DNA of 64,000 nt from Nitrospira sp. CG24B (GTDB taxonomy: Bacteria > Nitrospirota > Nitrospiria > Nitrospirales > Nitrospiraceae). Positions 34,960-44,377 of the stretch are shown here, piece after piece; positions within the stretch are counted from its first letter, which is position 1, and every line of letters begins with the position of its first letter. The notes under the pieces were generated by a model that did not search any database, was not told the DNA's origin, and saw only the letters and a program-made list of their open reading frames with translations. Both the position numbers and the translations under genes were made by a program. The DNA lies in contig NEWS02000004.1 in NCBI GenBank assembly GCA_002869845.2, positions 1,072,176 through 1,136,175 of the forward strand, read 5' to 3'.

Positions 34960-36077
34960 GCCGCTACTATCACCTCTGCCGCTCGGACGGACGCGCCTGG
35001 TTCACCCAACGCGTCTCGTACTTCTGCCAAGCTCCGCTTCATTTCCGCATAGACTGCGGGATCCTCTAAGATCCGCAGCGCCTCCTCGTAGAGCCGCTGA
35101 CCAGTGGCCTCATCCTGCAACAACTCCGGCACGACGGATCGACCTGCCACCAAATTCACGAGTCCAATCCATTTGACCCGGAGAAAGAAACTTGCGATCC
35201 AAAATTCCAATTCCGACGTTCGATAGATCAGCACCATAGGAGTGCCTACGACGGCTGCTTGCAACGTGGCTGTCCCCGACGCCACCAGCACCACATCGGA
35301 TACGGCCATCACTTCACTGGCTTGTTCTTTGACCAGGGTGACAGGAACCGAACTGTGCCGCAAGAGCGGCTGCAGCAGATTATCCTGAATAGTGGAGGCC
35401 TGCGCCAAGATAAACTTTGTTTTTGGCGCCCGGTGAGCCAATTGCTCTGCGGCCCTGATCAGGATCGGCAACAGAGCCTGTACCTCATGCGCGCGACTCC
35501 CCGGCAACAAGCCAATTACCCGCTCATCCTGAGCAAAGCCAAATCTGCTGCGCAGCGCCGTCCGATCGTAAGATCCTTCGACTGCATCCAGGATGGGATG
35601 ACCGACAAATGTACAGCGCATACCCGCGCTGTCATAGAGGGGTTTTTCAAAAGGCAGAATGACCAACACCTGATCGACTCGTTTCTTGATCCAGTACATC
35701 CGCCAGGCCCCCCAGGCCCAAATCTGCGGCGCAACATAATAGAACACGCGCAACCCAGCGCCCTTGGCGAAATAGGCGTACCGTAAGTTTAATCCGGGGT
35801 TATCGACAAAGATGACCGCAGCCCATGGTTCGGACCGAAACAACCGGCGCATGAAGAAAAACCGGCGCATGATCGCCACTAACACCAAGGGCCCAACCAT
35901 CCCCATCACATCGAACTGCCCCATTTTGCAGACCAATTGCACGCCAGCTGCCTCCATCGCTGTCCCTCCGATCCCAGCCAACGAGACCTGAGGGTCCTTG
36001 GCTCTGAGCGCCTTGGCCAGATTGGCTCCGTGGAGGTCGCCGGAAGCTTCACCAGTAATGATCAGAATACGCGCCAT
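34947..36077 (-). CDS. lpxB: lipid A disaccharide synthase
   Basis: 376 residues from the ATG at 36077, where the typical start MARILIITGEASGDLHGANL lies; the open frame extends to 36293 without homology. G-G-T-A-M-E-A-A-G-V, V-D-N-P-G-L-N-L-R, Y-Y-V-A-P-Q-I-W-A-W, L-P-G-S-R-A-H-E-V and S-G-T-A-T-L-Q-A-A are all LpxB signatures. It joins UDP-2,3-diacylglucosamine and lipid X at the membrane. It follows the Gfo/Idh gene after about 85 bp and overlaps msbA. Confidence 0.94.
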   Translation of the reverse strand: MARILIITGEASGDLHGANLAKALRAKDPQVSLAGIGGTAMEAAGVQLVCKMGQFDVMGMVGPLVLVAIMRRFFFMRRLFRSEPWAAVIFVDNPGLNLRYAYFAKGAGLRVFYYVAPQIWAWGAWRMYWIKKRVDQVLVILPFEKPLYDSAGMRCTFVGHPILDAVEGSYDRTALRSRFGFAQDERVIGLLPGSRAHEVQALLPILIRAAEQLAHRAPKTKFILAQASTIQDNLLQPLLRHSSVPVTLVKEQASEVMAVSDVVLVASGTATLQAAVVGTPMVLIYRTSELEFWIASFFLRVKWIGLVNLVAGRSVVPELLQDEATGQRLYEEALRILEDPAVYAEMKRSLAEVRDALGEPGASVRAAEVIVAACRE

Positions 36078-36162
36078 GACGATGTATTGGAGCACAGACA
36101 GTGATTGCGATTCGATGCACGCGGCTGAGAAGGCACCTGACGGTTGATTCGTGGAGATGGTC

Positions 36163-37110
36163 TCATGTCTGCTGATATACAGACATTTCCATCGCCGACA
36201 GCACACGATGGGCCAGCTCCAGAGCAGCGACCCCGTCCTCGCCAGACACGACTGGGCGAGATTCTGAACGAATCGCATGGAGAAACGATTCAAGCTGTTG
36301 TTTCAGCGGCTCACCGTCTCCGGCTTGTAGCTCTTCAACTGCCACCGTGGGCTTCCCGCCAGGCTCAACCGATCGGCGTCCGATCACGCCCTGGCGGGAC
36401 TGAAAATCGATCGATACACACCCATCGCCTTGGAATACATGCCATTGTCGCGTTGCCTTTGGTGAGATTCGACTTGCGGTAAGATTGACGACACACCCAC
36501 TCCTAAACTGAATACGTGCATGAGACACATCACTGGTCGAGGAGAGCACCGTCACTCCAGCAGCCCGCACATCTTCGACAGGACCTGGATCGAATGACAG
36601 CACCAAGTCAAGGTCATGAATCATCAAATCCAGGACGACATCAACGTCGGTGCCACGCCCGCTGTAGGTCCCCAGTCGATAACATTCAAATAACACAGGT
36701 TTCCGAATATATGGCCTCATCACCTGCATGATAGGGTTGAAACGCTCACTATGTCCCACTTGCAGCGTACATCGATTGCGTGTTGCCAGCCCCACCAGCT
36801 CCCGTGCCTCAACCGGCAGAACGGCGATCGGTTTCTCCACCAGCACATGTTTCCCGGCTTCAAGACAGGCTTTGGTCACGGAATAGTGACTGGATGTGGG
36901 GACGGCGATACTAACGACCTCGACCTGCTTCAAAAAATCTGGCAGATCACTGAAGACCTGTGCGCCATGCTTCTGGGCAATGACAGAGGCTCGCCCCAGG
37001 TCTTGGTCGATCACGCCGACCAGTGTCGAATCTGGCAAGGAGGCATAGAGGCGTGCATGGTGTTGACCGAGATGCCCGACCCCGATGACACCGGCACGGA
37101 GCTTGACCAT
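36163..37110 (-). CDS. Gfo/Idh/MocA-family oxidoreductase
   Basis: 315 residues. The N-terminal Rossmann motif GVIGVGHLGQHHARLYASLP is clear, as is the family signature E-A-G-K-H-V-L-V-E-K-P with the conserved Lys. A C-terminal alpha/beta domain contains R-G-T-D-V-D-V-V-L-D-L-M-I-H-D-L-D. It is encoded between lpxI and lpxB. In Acidithiobacillus ferrooxidans gnnA, an oxidoreductase acting on UDP-GlcNAc at C3, lies with gnnB between lpxA and lpxB. No gnnB-like transaminase is next to this gene, so a GnnA role is only a possibility. Confidence 0.87.
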   Translation of the reverse strand: MVKLRAGVIGVGHLGQHHARLYASLPDSTLVGVIDQDLGRASVIAQKHGAQVFSDLPDFLKQVEVVSIAVPTSSHYSVTKACLEAGKHVLVEKPIAVLPVEARELVGLATRNRCTLQVGHSERFNPIMQVMRPYIRKPVLFECYRLGTYSGRGTDVDVVLDLMIHDLDLVLSFDPGPVEDVRAAGVTVLSSTSDVSHARIQFRSGCVVNLTASRISPKATRQWHVFQGDGCVSIDFQSRQGVIGRRSVEPGGKPTVAVEELQAGDGEPLKQQLESFLHAIRSESRPVVSGEDGVAALELAHRVLSAMEMSVYQQT

Positions 37111-37135
37111 ACACCTCTTGGACTGAATTTGGGGA

Positions 37136-37187
37136 ATCTCTTGATCGATTGATGTATTGAGTTTCTGAAATCAATCGATGAAGAGAT
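37136..37187 (-). other. 18-bp inverted repeat between lpxI and the oxidoreductase gene
   Basis: The arms at 37,136-37,153 and 37,170-37,187 are complementary at 17 of 18 positions (ATCTCTTGATCGATTGAT against ATCAATCGATGAAGAGAT), with a 16-nt loop. No run of T follows in the minus direction, so it is not a standard intrinsic terminator. It may stabilise or process the mRNA between the two genes. Confidence 0.75.
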
Positions 37188-37215
37188 CGTCAGATTCCAA
37201 AACTTTTTTGTTGAC

Positions 37216-38070
37216 TCAGGTCGCCGGGCTCGGCTCCTCTTCGCGAGTGAGGCCAACGACGGCGATACCGGCTTCCTCCGCAGTGCGGAGAAGCGATTCT
37301 CGATCCAGCATCACGGATCGGCCTGCCTCAACGGCCAGTACCGATGCCTTGACGGATCGCATGACCTCGATCGTCCTGGGACCCACGGCCGGCAGGTCAA
37401 ACCGAAGATCCTGCTGCGGCTTGCTCCGCTTCACCACGACCGCGCCATCCTTGGCCAGTTCACCGCCACGTTTAATCGCTTCATCGGTCCCTTCGACCGC
37501 TTCAACCGCCACAACAACACGGTCTTTGATCACGACGCATTGGCCGATGTCGAGGCGCCCCGTCTCTTTAGCCACGTCCCAGCCATAACGGATGTCCACC
37601 CACTCCTTCTTAGTCGGTTGACGCGACGTGAGCGTCCCTTCCTCAACCAAAATCCCTTCCAGACCGAACGTCGACTCACAAATGGTGATGCCATCCTTCT
37701 CGAGTTCTGCAGCAAGTGCGCGTAGAATATCGTCATCCTTCCAGAGGGCCAATTTCGTGGCGAGCGCGAGCACGCGAAAATCAGGACGGGCATGGCTATA
37801 GACATGCGTTTTCTTGATGCCTCCCAGCATGACCACATTCCGGACGCCGTCGGCCTTGAACGCGTTGATCAACTTGTTGAGCTGGCCGATCTTGACCCAA
37901 TGGATCCGATCGACATGCTGTTCGAGCTCCGGTTCGGTTTCCCCCTCATGAGCCACCGCATACACTTGAAGACCCATCTTGCGAGCGTTATCCGCAAAGA
38001 TGATCGGAAATCGTCCGTTCCCGGCGATCACCCCGATTCGACCGTCCGCTATAGGCATGGCCAGAGTCAT
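37216..38070 (-). CDS. lpxI: UDP-2,3-diacylglucosamine pyrophosphatase, LpxI type
   Basis: 284 residues of the DUF1009/LpxI family. Visible are G-V-I-A-G-N-G-R-F-P near the N-terminus, M-L-G-G-I-K-K and a C-terminal I-G-Q-C-V-V-I-K-D followed by V-E-A-V-E-G-T-D-E-A. It hydrolyses UDP-2,3-diacylglucosamine to lipid X, replacing LpxH. It starts 13 bp after the lpxA stop, in the lpxA-lpxI-lpxB order seen in alphaproteobacteria and others that lack LpxH. Confidence 0.92.
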   Translation of the reverse strand: MTLAMPIADGRIGVIAGNGRFPIIFADNARKMGLQVYAVAHEGETEPELEQHVDRIHWVKIGQLNKLINAFKADGVRNVVMLGGIKKTHVYSHARPDFRVLALATKLALWKDDDILRALAAELEKDGITICESTFGLEGILVEEGTLTSRQPTKKEWVDIRYGWDVAKETGRLDIGQCVVIKDRVVVAVEAVEGTDEAIKRGGELAKDGAVVVKRSKPQQDLRFDLPAVGPRTIEVMRSVKASVLAVEAGRSVMLDRESLLRTAEEAGIAVVGLTREEEPSPAT

Positions 38071-38083
38071 AGTGGCTGAGAGC

Positions 38084-38902
38084 TCACACCGGTTGATCGA
38101 ACTCGCGCTCTAGGTCAGGGCTGACAGCCCTTGAGATGCCACGTTTGGTTCCCTCCATAAACGTGAGAATCTTGGCCACATCGGCCTGTCCCTTAAACTC
38201 CTTTTTAGCCAATCGAATCGCCTCGGCTGTCCGGTGGCCCGATCGGAAAAGCAAGTCAAATGCCTTCTTCAACAAAGCGATCCGGTCCACCGAGAAACCG
38301 TGCCGTTGCAAGCCAACCGAGTTGAGGCCGTACAGATGCGCGCGATACCCGCCGGCTGCGAACGCAAACGGTGGGATATCCTGGCCGATCGCACAGCACC
38401 CTCCGATCATCACATAGTCTCCGATACGCACAAACTGAAGCACGCCGGTCAAGCCACCGATGACCGAGTGATCACCGATGGTAATATGCCCTGCCAGGCT
38501 TGCCGCATTGGCCATAATAATATGGTCGCCGAGCCGGCAATCGTGGGCCACATGCACGTAGGCCATCAGAATGCCCTTGGACCCGAGAGAGGTCACACCC
38601 CCTCCCTGGACGGTGCCTCGGTTGATCGTGACATATTCGCGGATGATGTTGTCATGGCCGATGACGACCTTGGTCGGTTCCCCTTTATAGCCAAGATGCT
38701 GTGGAGGCCCTCCGATCGAAGCAAACGGATGCACTTCATTCCGCTCCCCGATTTCCGTCCACCCATCGATCGTCGCATGGGAAAGAAGTCGGCTCCCCTT
38801 TCCGATCACGACGTGCTCCCCCACGACGCAAAACGGCCCAACTTCTACATCATGATCAAGGCTCGCCTTGGGATGAATGATCGCTGTTGGATGTATCTTC
38901 AC
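38084..38902 (-). CDS. lpxA: UDP-N-acetylglucosamine acyltransferase
   Basis: 272 residues, with the left-handed beta-helix hexapeptide pattern over residues 1-190 (HPTAIIHPKASLDHDVEVGP and similar). A-Y-V-H-V-A-H-D-C-R-L-G-D-H contains the catalytic His. A helical C-terminal domain ends at residue 272. It transfers a 3-hydroxyacyl chain from ACP to UDP-GlcNAc, the first lipid A step. It follows fabZ, and lpxI follows it. No lpxD is present in this cluster. Confidence 0.95.
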   Translation of the reverse strand: MKIHPTAIIHPKASLDHDVEVGPFCVVGEHVVIGKGSRLLSHATIDGWTEIGERNEVHPFASIGGPPQHLGYKGEPTKVVIGHDNIIREYVTINRGTVQGGGVTSLGSKGILMAYVHVAHDCRLGDHIIMANAASLAGHITIGDHSVIGGLTGVLQFVRIGDYVMIGGCCAIGQDIPPFAFAAGGYRAHLYGLNSVGLQRHGFSVDRIALLKKAFDLLFRSGHRTAEAIRLAKKEFKGQADVAKILTFMEGTKRGISRAVSPDLEREFDQPV

Positions 38903-39016
38903 GCATGCCCCCTTTTACTAGCGTCAACCGTCACCGACCATTGGGCGACTGCCGGATCACTGCATGGCCCACACGCCGACCGTACGCTTCAGGAATCGAG
39001 TAATACTCAACCCGGC

Positions 39017-39469
39017 TTATTTCGTGTCCGTCTTCTCGTCCATCACCATCGCCGTCACGACGGCTTCACAGACCAACTCATTATCTACGTAGGCTTTCCC
39101 TTGCATTTTCCAGAATGGCGGACGCTTCTTGATGACCTCGATTTCAATACGCAGTTGATCGCCCGGGACCACCGGTCGCCTGAACTTGGCCTCCTCAATA
39201 CCCGTGAGATACATAATGGTTTTTCCGACTGTCCCTCCCGACTTGAAGACCAGCACACCACCCACCTGGGCCATGGCTTCGACAATCAGCACCCCCGGCA
39301 TCACCGGGCGGCCTGGAAAGTGTCCTTGAAAGAACGGCTCATTGATCGTCACGTTTTTGATGCCGATGATGCTTTTATGCGGTTCAAACTCTTTGACTCG
39401 ATCCACCAGCAAGAACGGATACCGGTGGGGAAGTAACGCCTGAATCTCAGCCTGCTCGACTACTGCCAT
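39017..39469 (-). CDS. fabZ: 3-hydroxyacyl-ACP dehydratase
   Basis: 150 residues, a normal FabZ length. [13 protein letters not shown] is at the N-terminus, and the active-site region [20 protein letters not shown] contains the catalytic His and Glu. It dehydrates 3-hydroxyacyl-ACP, balancing fatty acid against lipid A synthesis. It lies between a skp/ompH paralogue and lpxA, the usual place apart from the missing lpxD. Confidence 0.95.
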   Translation of the reverse strand: MAVVEQAEIQALLPHRYPFLLVDRVKEFEPHKSIIGIKNVTINEPFFQGHFPGRPVMPGVLIVEAMAQVGGVLVFKSGGTVGKTIMYLTGIEEAKFRRPVVPGDQLRIEIEVIKKRPPFWKMQGKAYVDNELVCEAVVTAMVMDEKTDTK

Positions 39470-39507
39470 GGGCTCTGCCTCCTCTCCGTCCAGAATAGGG
39501 CTACCGT

Positions 39508-40050
39508 CTACGGATTCTGCCGATCAAATTCCTTGATGATCGAATCTGTCACATCCAACGCTGGCTGATGATAGAGGACAATGCGGATGAGCGCTTCATT
39601 GCCCCTGTCGAGGATAGCCGTATATCCCTCTTTCTGAGCCACAGCCTGCGCGGCAGCGGCAACTTTCTGCGCATATTCCACGACCATTTCGCGCTGTTTT
39701 TGCTGAACTTCACGATTGAACTCTTGAAGCCGGCGCTGAAACGCTTCCATCTTGCCGCGCAACTGCTCCTCTTTTTCTTGCCGTGCCTGGTCAGCAAGCT
39801 TGACGTTCGGATCTTGTAAGGACTGCTCCAAGTCCTTCAACTCTTGCTCATCGGCCTGAATGATCTTTTGTCTGGTCATGGAGTATCCCTTCACCTCTTC
39901 CAAGGCCAGCTTCCCAGCCTTGGTTCGCTCTATCACCATCTGCTGATCCATGACCCCGACCCGAACCACCTCTCCTGCATGGAGCGGCGCAACTCCCTGC
40001 GCCAGCAATACCGCGATGCCTAGCCATGTCGCCCTCGCTGCACCCGTCAT
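39508..40050 (-). CDS. OmpH/Skp-family periplasmic chaperone
   Basis: 180 residues. A signal peptide is visible ([17 protein letters not shown], cleavage likely after L-H-A). Then come [10 protein letters not shown] and a long charged helical region (about 50-130) forming the Skp tentacles. The C-terminal strand has Y-T-A-I-L-D-R-G. It would hold unfolded outer-membrane proteins in the periplasm as a trimer. A second paralogue lies 20 bp upstream, directly after bamA. Confidence 0.88.
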   Translation of the reverse strand: MTGAARATWLGIAVLLAQGVAPLHAGEVVRVGVMDQQMVIERTKAGKLALEEVKGYSMTRQKIIQADEQELKDLEQSLQDPNVKLADQARQEKEEQLRGKMEAFQRRLQEFNREVQQKQREMVVEYAQKVAAAAQAVAQKEGYTAILDRGNEALIRIVLYHQPALDVTDSIIKEFDRQNP

Positions 40051-40069
40051 AACCCACCTCCCTCAGACA

Positions 40070-40615
40070 CTAGGGGTATTCTCGATTGAACTCTTCGATG
40101 ACCTGGCCTGAAATGTCCAGACCTTCTTCATGATAGATCGTTGGACCACCCTTACTCCTATCCACAATAACCTGCAATCCAAGACGCTTGGCGACTTTCG
40201 CGACAACCGTTTCGCTCTTGTCACGAAATCCTTCCAGCACGTCTTTTTGTTTTTCTTGGACTTCCCGATTCAATTCCGAGGCCTTTTGCTGGTACTCCTG
40301 CATGCGCCGGCGAAACAGTTCTTCCCGCTCTCGTTTCGCGGTGGGGCTCAGAACGGAGGACTGTTTGACAAAGTCCTCTTCCATCCGCCGTAACTCCTTT
40401 TCCTCCAATTCCATCAGCGCCTGTCGATTTTTCGAAAAGCCGGCCAGGTTCTCCTTCACCTTCTTGCCCGCGCTCGTCTCGCTGAGCAAGCGCTGTAAAT
40501 TAATCACCGCCACCTTCCCGTCGATTTTTCCTCCGCCTCCGGCGCATCCTCCACTCAGAGCCAGCATGACGGCGACCGCAGCCGACATCGCCGTCCATTC
40601 GATCCGTTCCGCCAC
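40070..40615 (-). CDS. OmpH/Skp-family protein, probable lipoprotein
   Basis: About 181 residues from a GTG at 40615, which has AAGGGG 9 nt upstream; a later ATG at 40588 is also possible, and the frame extends back into bamA. The N-terminal hydrophobic stretch ends L-A-L-S-G-G-C, resembling a lipobox with Cys as the first mature residue, though Ser rather than Leu sits at -3. Then come V-A-V-I-N-L-Q-R-L-L-S-E-T and a long charged helix as in Skp, and finally L-Q-V-I-V-D-R-S-K-G-G. A membrane-anchored Skp variant is suggested. It lies 46 bp after bamA. Confidence 0.83.
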   Translation of the reverse strand: MAERIEWTAMSAAVAVMLALSGGCAGGGGKIDGKVAVINLQRLLSETSAGKKVKENLAGFSKNRQALMELEEKELRRMEEDFVKQSSVLSPTAKREREELFRRRMQEYQQKASELNREVQEKQKDVLEGFRDKSETVVAKVAKRLGLQVIVDRSKGGPTIYHEEGLDISGQVIEEFNREYP

Positions 40616-40661
40616 GTGCGTCCACCCCTTCTCGTTGCAACGTACCACGCCAAAACCCCGA

Positions 40662-42983
40662 CTAGAATAAGGTCCCGATCGTAAACTCGAACACGCCAAA
40701 TCGCTCACCGGTCCGTTTATCAAGATTGATCCCATAGGCGACACGCAACGGCCCAAACGGAGAGATCCAGCGCCCTTCGAGACCAGCCGCACTCCTCAGA
40801 TCGAGCGACAAGGGTTCATCGTCGTCAAACCCTTTTCCGTAGTCAAAAAAGAGCACGCCGTTCAATTTCGCCTCGGACGAGATCGTAAAGATCAGCTCGT
40901 TGCTGAAGATTAATTGTTTGGCCGCGCCGAATGGAGCACGAGTCGTGGGGACCGTGGGACCAGCCCGACCGAAGGCAAACCCACGCATGGTATTGATGCC
41001 GCCCACGAAGAACCGTTCATTCAAAGGAATCTGTGTCCCACCGAGCGCGATGACCTCTCCGAAACGAGCCCGCAACGAAATCCTCATATCCAGTGGAAGG
41101 GGTGTGACCTTGATGACGTCCACATGGTACTTGATGAAGTTATTGCTCCCGCCCATATAGGGCGTTCCGATATCAAATCCTCCACCGATGCGCCAACCGG
41201 ATCTCGGATCAAGGTAGTAGTCTCTGGTATCCCGGAACAAAGCAAACCGAAAGCCTGTCGACGATCGGGTCCCTAACTGTCGACACACGATGGGGACCAA
41301 ATCAGGACAGATACCGAGCTGAGGGTCCTTAAACGTGATTTGTTCTCCAAAGATGCTGACACTCCCTGTCACATATTCCGATAACCAACGGCCGAGTGTC
41401 ACGTTTCCACCGGTCCGTTCCTCAAAATAGGACAGGTAATTCGTGATACTGCGGTAGCCGTCTATTTGCAATGAGGTCAAGGAGTCATTCAAATAGGGAT
41501 TGCGGAAGGTAATGGACCCGAGACTTCTTCGCTGGCCCAGTTGCCCGCGGATGCGACCCATATAGCCGTATCCACCCAAATTCCCTTGGGTAATATCGGC
41601 GATCGCCACCAGTCGATCCAGCGTACTGAACCCACCGCCGAGGCTGAACATCCCCGTCGGTTTTTCCTTCACCCGCACGTTCAGATCGACTTTGTCTGGC
41701 GCGACTTGCGCGGGCAGGATTTCGACCGTCTCGAAGAAATTCAAGTTGTTCAATCGTTGGAAGCTTCGCTTCAGAGAAGCGGTGTCGATCACATCCTGTT
41801 CGTCGACTCTGATTTCTCGACGGATGACGTTGTCTCGTGTTTTGTCATTCCCGTAGATATTGATCTGCCGGATCCGCATCATCTCCCCTTCTTTGATGCT
41901 GAAGTTGATGGTGACGGTCCGCTCTTCATTGTTCGGATTCACATTGGGCACGACCTCAGCGAATGAATACCCTTTACTTCCATACAGATCCGTAATTCGG
42001 GAGATCTCATCTCGGATTTTGGCGCGCTGAAAGATCTCACCATCCTTGATCCTCAATCCCGCTCGAAGCTCAGGGTCTTCAAACACCGTGTATCCTCGAA
42101 ATCCTATTTCTGCGATGGTGAACGGCTCTCCCTCGGTGATGGGGTAGCTGACGGTGAACCATTGCTTATCTTCGGTGAGCTCCACCGACGGCTGGCCGAC
42201 CCGAACATTGAAATACCCTTTATTCAGGAGTACTTCCCTAATGCGCTCCACATCATTCCCCACCTCCTCGTGTTTCAAGACGCCCGCGTCGGACACCATC
42301 GACGGCAGCTTGAACTTCGTGAAGACGCCATACCAGGGGATCCATTCCCGCGTCGACATGACACTGAGCATCTCGGTCTTCGTCGCCGCGCGCAGTCCTT
42401 CGAATATCACCGTCTTGACCTTGGCTTTCTCCCCTTCCGTAATATGAAAGGTGAGACGCTTCCGATCCTCATCTAATGCCTCGATCACGGGAACGACCTG
42501 CGCATTGTAATAGCCGTCATGCTGATAGACCCGCCGGATGGTCTCGGCGCTTTCCTTCACCTGTTGCTGATCAAGGAATGTCTGGCTCTTGATGGTCGTT
42601 TTTTCCTTCAGCTTCTCGTCGGTCAACTGTTGATTACCGTCGAAGACGATCTCGGTGATGAACGGCTTCTCCTGCACAACGAAGGTCACCGCCATCCCCT
42701 CGGCAATCGAGTCGGTTTCAACCTGCACATCCTCGAAAAATCCCGTATCGTATAAAATCTTCACCTGTCCACGCACATGGTCCGGCATATAGCGATCACC
42801 GGCTTTCAGCGTGAGTCGACCAGCGATCGCCGGCATTTCGATTCGTTTGGCTCCCCGAATATCAATCGAGGCAACCTTGAGTTCAGGAGTCTGAGCGAGT
42901 GCTTCGAGCACACTCCACAACACAGAAACAACCATGACCGCGACCACGAACGATCGAGGTCTGTAGACGGCATGCTCGGTCAC
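40662..42983 (-). CDS. bamA: outer-membrane protein assembly factor BamA
   Basis: 773 residues. A signal segment (residues about 11-31, V-V-A-V-M-V-V-S-V-L-W-S-V-L-E-A-L-A-Q) precedes five POTRA domains (about 35-420) and a 16-strand barrel. The barrel region has G-S-I-T-F-R-N-P-Y-L and the V-G-G-I-N-T-M-R-G-F VRGF-like loop; the protein ends with a C-terminal Phe (E-F-T-I-G-T-L-F). It inserts outer-membrane proteins. The GTG start at 42983 has an AGGA about 10 nt upstream. A promoter is proposed about 220 bp upstream, so the operon leader is long. Confidence 0.95.
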   Translation of the reverse strand: MTEHAVYRPRSFVVAVMVVSVLWSVLEALAQTPELKVASIDIRGAKRIEMPAIAGRLTLKAGDRYMPDHVRGQVKILYDTGFFEDVQVETDSIAEGMAVTFVVQEKPFITEIVFDGNQQLTDEKLKEKTTIKSQTFLDQQQVKESAETIRRVYQHDGYYNAQVVPVIEALDEDRKRLTFHITEGEKAKVKTVIFEGLRAATKTEMLSVMSTREWIPWYGVFTKFKLPSMVSDAGVLKHEEVGNDVERIREVLLNKGYFNVRVGQPSVELTEDKQWFTVSYPITEGEPFTIAEIGFRGYTVFEDPELRAGLRIKDGEIFQRAKIRDEISRITDLYGSKGYSFAEVVPNVNPNNEERTVTINFSIKEGEMMRIRQINIYGNDKTRDNVIRREIRVDEQDVIDTASLKRSFQRLNNLNFFETVEILPAQVAPDKVDLNVRVKEKPTGMFSLGGGFSTLDRLVAIADITQGNLGGYGYMGRIRGQLGQRRSLGSITFRNPYLNDSLTSLQIDGYRSITNYLSYFEERTGGNVTLGRWLSEYVTGSVSIFGEQITFKDPQLGICPDLVPIVCRQLGTRSSTGFRFALFRDTRDYYLDPRSGWRIGGGFDIGTPYMGGSNNFIKYHVDVIKVTPLPLDMRISLRARFGEVIALGGTQIPLNERFFVGGINTMRGFAFGRAGPTVPTTRAPFGAAKQLIFSNELIFTISSEAKLNGVLFFDYGKGFDDDEPLSLDLRSAAGLEGRWISPFGPLRVAYGINLDKRTGERFGVFEFTIGTLF

Positions 42984-43203
42984 CGATACGGATTCCTGTA
43001 ACGAAGTATGGGGATGGATGATGCGGTTGAAACCATCACACAGGTCCTCTCCGTTATCGACCGTACGCCAACTTCCTACGAGTCAGTCTGTCCCACTCCA
43101 GAGAACGCGCTGCCCCACACGGGTGTTCTCGACGGAAATCCGAATCCAGGCAGCTCTACCACGTGAGCAGCTCTCACGTCATCCGACCGCGCAAAACTTC
43201 CGG

Positions 43204-43232
43204 ATTATATTGAGGTCATCCTGCATTGTAAA
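43204..43232 (-). promoter_or_regulatory. sigma70-like promoter upstream of bamA
   Basis: On the minus strand TTTACA (43,232-43,227) and TATAAT (43,209-43,204) are 17 bp apart, a near-consensus pair. Transcription would start near 43,197, about 214 nt before the bamA start, and could feed the whole bamA-lpx-waa series. Confidence 0.75.
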
Positions 43233-43445
43233 GAAGCGTCCTCCCTTTCCGGTCGGACTCGACGTGCATCACTCCTGACTCCGCACTGAATTCCGTAGCT
43301 CCCTGACAGATAGTGCATCGATCCTCGCCGCCGGCCATCGATCCCAAAAAGTCTGTGTGCGACACGCGTCGCTCATGAATATCGCTTGTGTTCTCTCTCA
43401 TGGAAACGACACCGTTGTTTTCGATGCGATGAGTTCGTCCGTTTC

Positions 43446-43474
43446 TTGACTTCACTCCACCCATCACATAGTAT
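43446..43474 (+). promoter_or_regulatory. sigma70-like promoter immediately before galU
   Basis: TTGACT (43,446-43,451) and TAGTAT (43,469-43,474) are separated by 17 bp. The expected start of transcription falls at about 43,481, the galU ATG itself, and no Shine-Dalgarno sequence is present. A leaderless mRNA is predicted. Confidence 0.6.
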
Positions 43475-43480
43475 CCTTCC

Positions 43481-44377
43481 ATGTCACGTCTGACGGTCAG
43501 AAAAGCGATCATTCCAGCCGCCGGTCTTGGGACGCGATTCCTTCCTGCCACAAAGGCATCTCCCAAGGAGATGCTTCCGTTGGTCGATAAGCCACTCATT
43601 CAATATACGGTCGAAGAAGCGGTGGCTTCTGGCATTGAAGACATCATCGTGATTACCGGCCGTGGCAAACGCGCGATTGAAGATCACTTCGATCGCTCCG
43701 TTGAGTTGGAAGAAAATCTGAAAGGCACCGGCAAGAGTCAGGTGCTCCATCAAATCCGACAGATCTCGAACCTCGCCAACTTCTGTTATGTGCGGCAATC
43801 CGAAGCCCTCGGCTTGGGGCACGCCGTGTTGTGCGCGCAACACCTGATCGGCGACGAACCTTTCGCCGTCATTCTCGGGGATGAGATCATTGACGCCGAT
43901 GTTCCAGGGCTTGCGCAGTTGATCCACATCTATAAAAAGCGCCATGGGGCAGTTCTCGGGGTACAGGAAGTTCCCAAGGCAGACGTCAGCCGATACGGCA
44001 TCGTGACGCCCAAGCGCCTCGCTCACGGTCTGCATCGGGTCGAGGATTTGGTCGAGAAGCCATCGCCGGCCGATGCCCCCTCCACGCTCGCCGTAATCGG
44101 CCGGTATATCCTTCCTCCTGAAATTTTCCCGATCCTAAGAAAAACTCCTCCTGGAAAGAACGGAGAAATTCAGCTGACCGATGCACTGAGGACGCTGGCA
44201 AGAAAATCTCCGATGTTTGCGCTTGAGATAGAAGGCCAGCGCCATGATGCCGGGGACAAGTTGGGCTTTTTAATCGCCACCGTTGAGTTTGGGTTGAAGA
44301 ACCCGGCATTGGGAGCAGAATTCCGCGACTATCTTTCGACCAGGATGCACACCGCATCGAGTAATCGTCGGGCATGA
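43481..44377 (+). CDS. galU: UTP-glucose-1-phosphate uridylyltransferase
   Basis: 298 residues. The N-terminal signature KAIIPAAGLGTRFLPATKAS followed by P-K-E-M-L-P is diagnostic. V-I-L-G-D-E-I and L-V-E-K-P-S-P follow, with D-A-L-R-T-L-A near the end. It forms UDP-glucose from UTP and glucose 1-phosphate in the cytoplasm, for LPS core and polysaccharide. It is transcribed away from bamA. The start has no ribosome site, and the proposed promoter suggests a leaderless transcript. Confidence 0.94.
   Translation: MSRLTVRKAIIPAAGLGTRFLPATKASPKEMLPLVDKPLIQYTVEEAVASGIEDIIVITGRGKRAIEDHFDRSVELEENLKGTGKSQVLHQIRQISNLANFCYVRQSEALGLGHAVLCAQHLIGDEPFAVILGDEIIDADVPGLAQLIHIYKKRHGAVLGVQEVPKADVSRYGIVTPKRLAHGLHRVEDLVEKPSPADAPSTLAVIGRYILPPEIFPILRKTPPGKNGEIQLTDALRTLARKSPMFALEIEGQRHDAGDKLGFLIATVEFGLKNPALGAEFRDYLSTRMHTASSNRRA

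Larger units (their letters stand above)
42984..43480. other. bamA-galU divergent intergenic region
   Basis: About 500 bp without a convincing gene. It holds a minus-strand promoter (43,204-43,232) and a plus-strand promoter (43,446-43,474). The rest shows no clear RNA or repeat. Confidence 0.7.

Noticed and set aside
38234..39436. Plus-strand ORF of 400 codons opposite lpxA and fabZ
   Set aside because: It is fully antisense to two certain genes. Its length reflects codon bias of the opposite strand.
43216..43599. Minus-strand ORF of 127 codons across the bamA-galU gap
   Set aside because: It overlaps the start of galU and crosses the proposed promoters; no homology or ribosome site.
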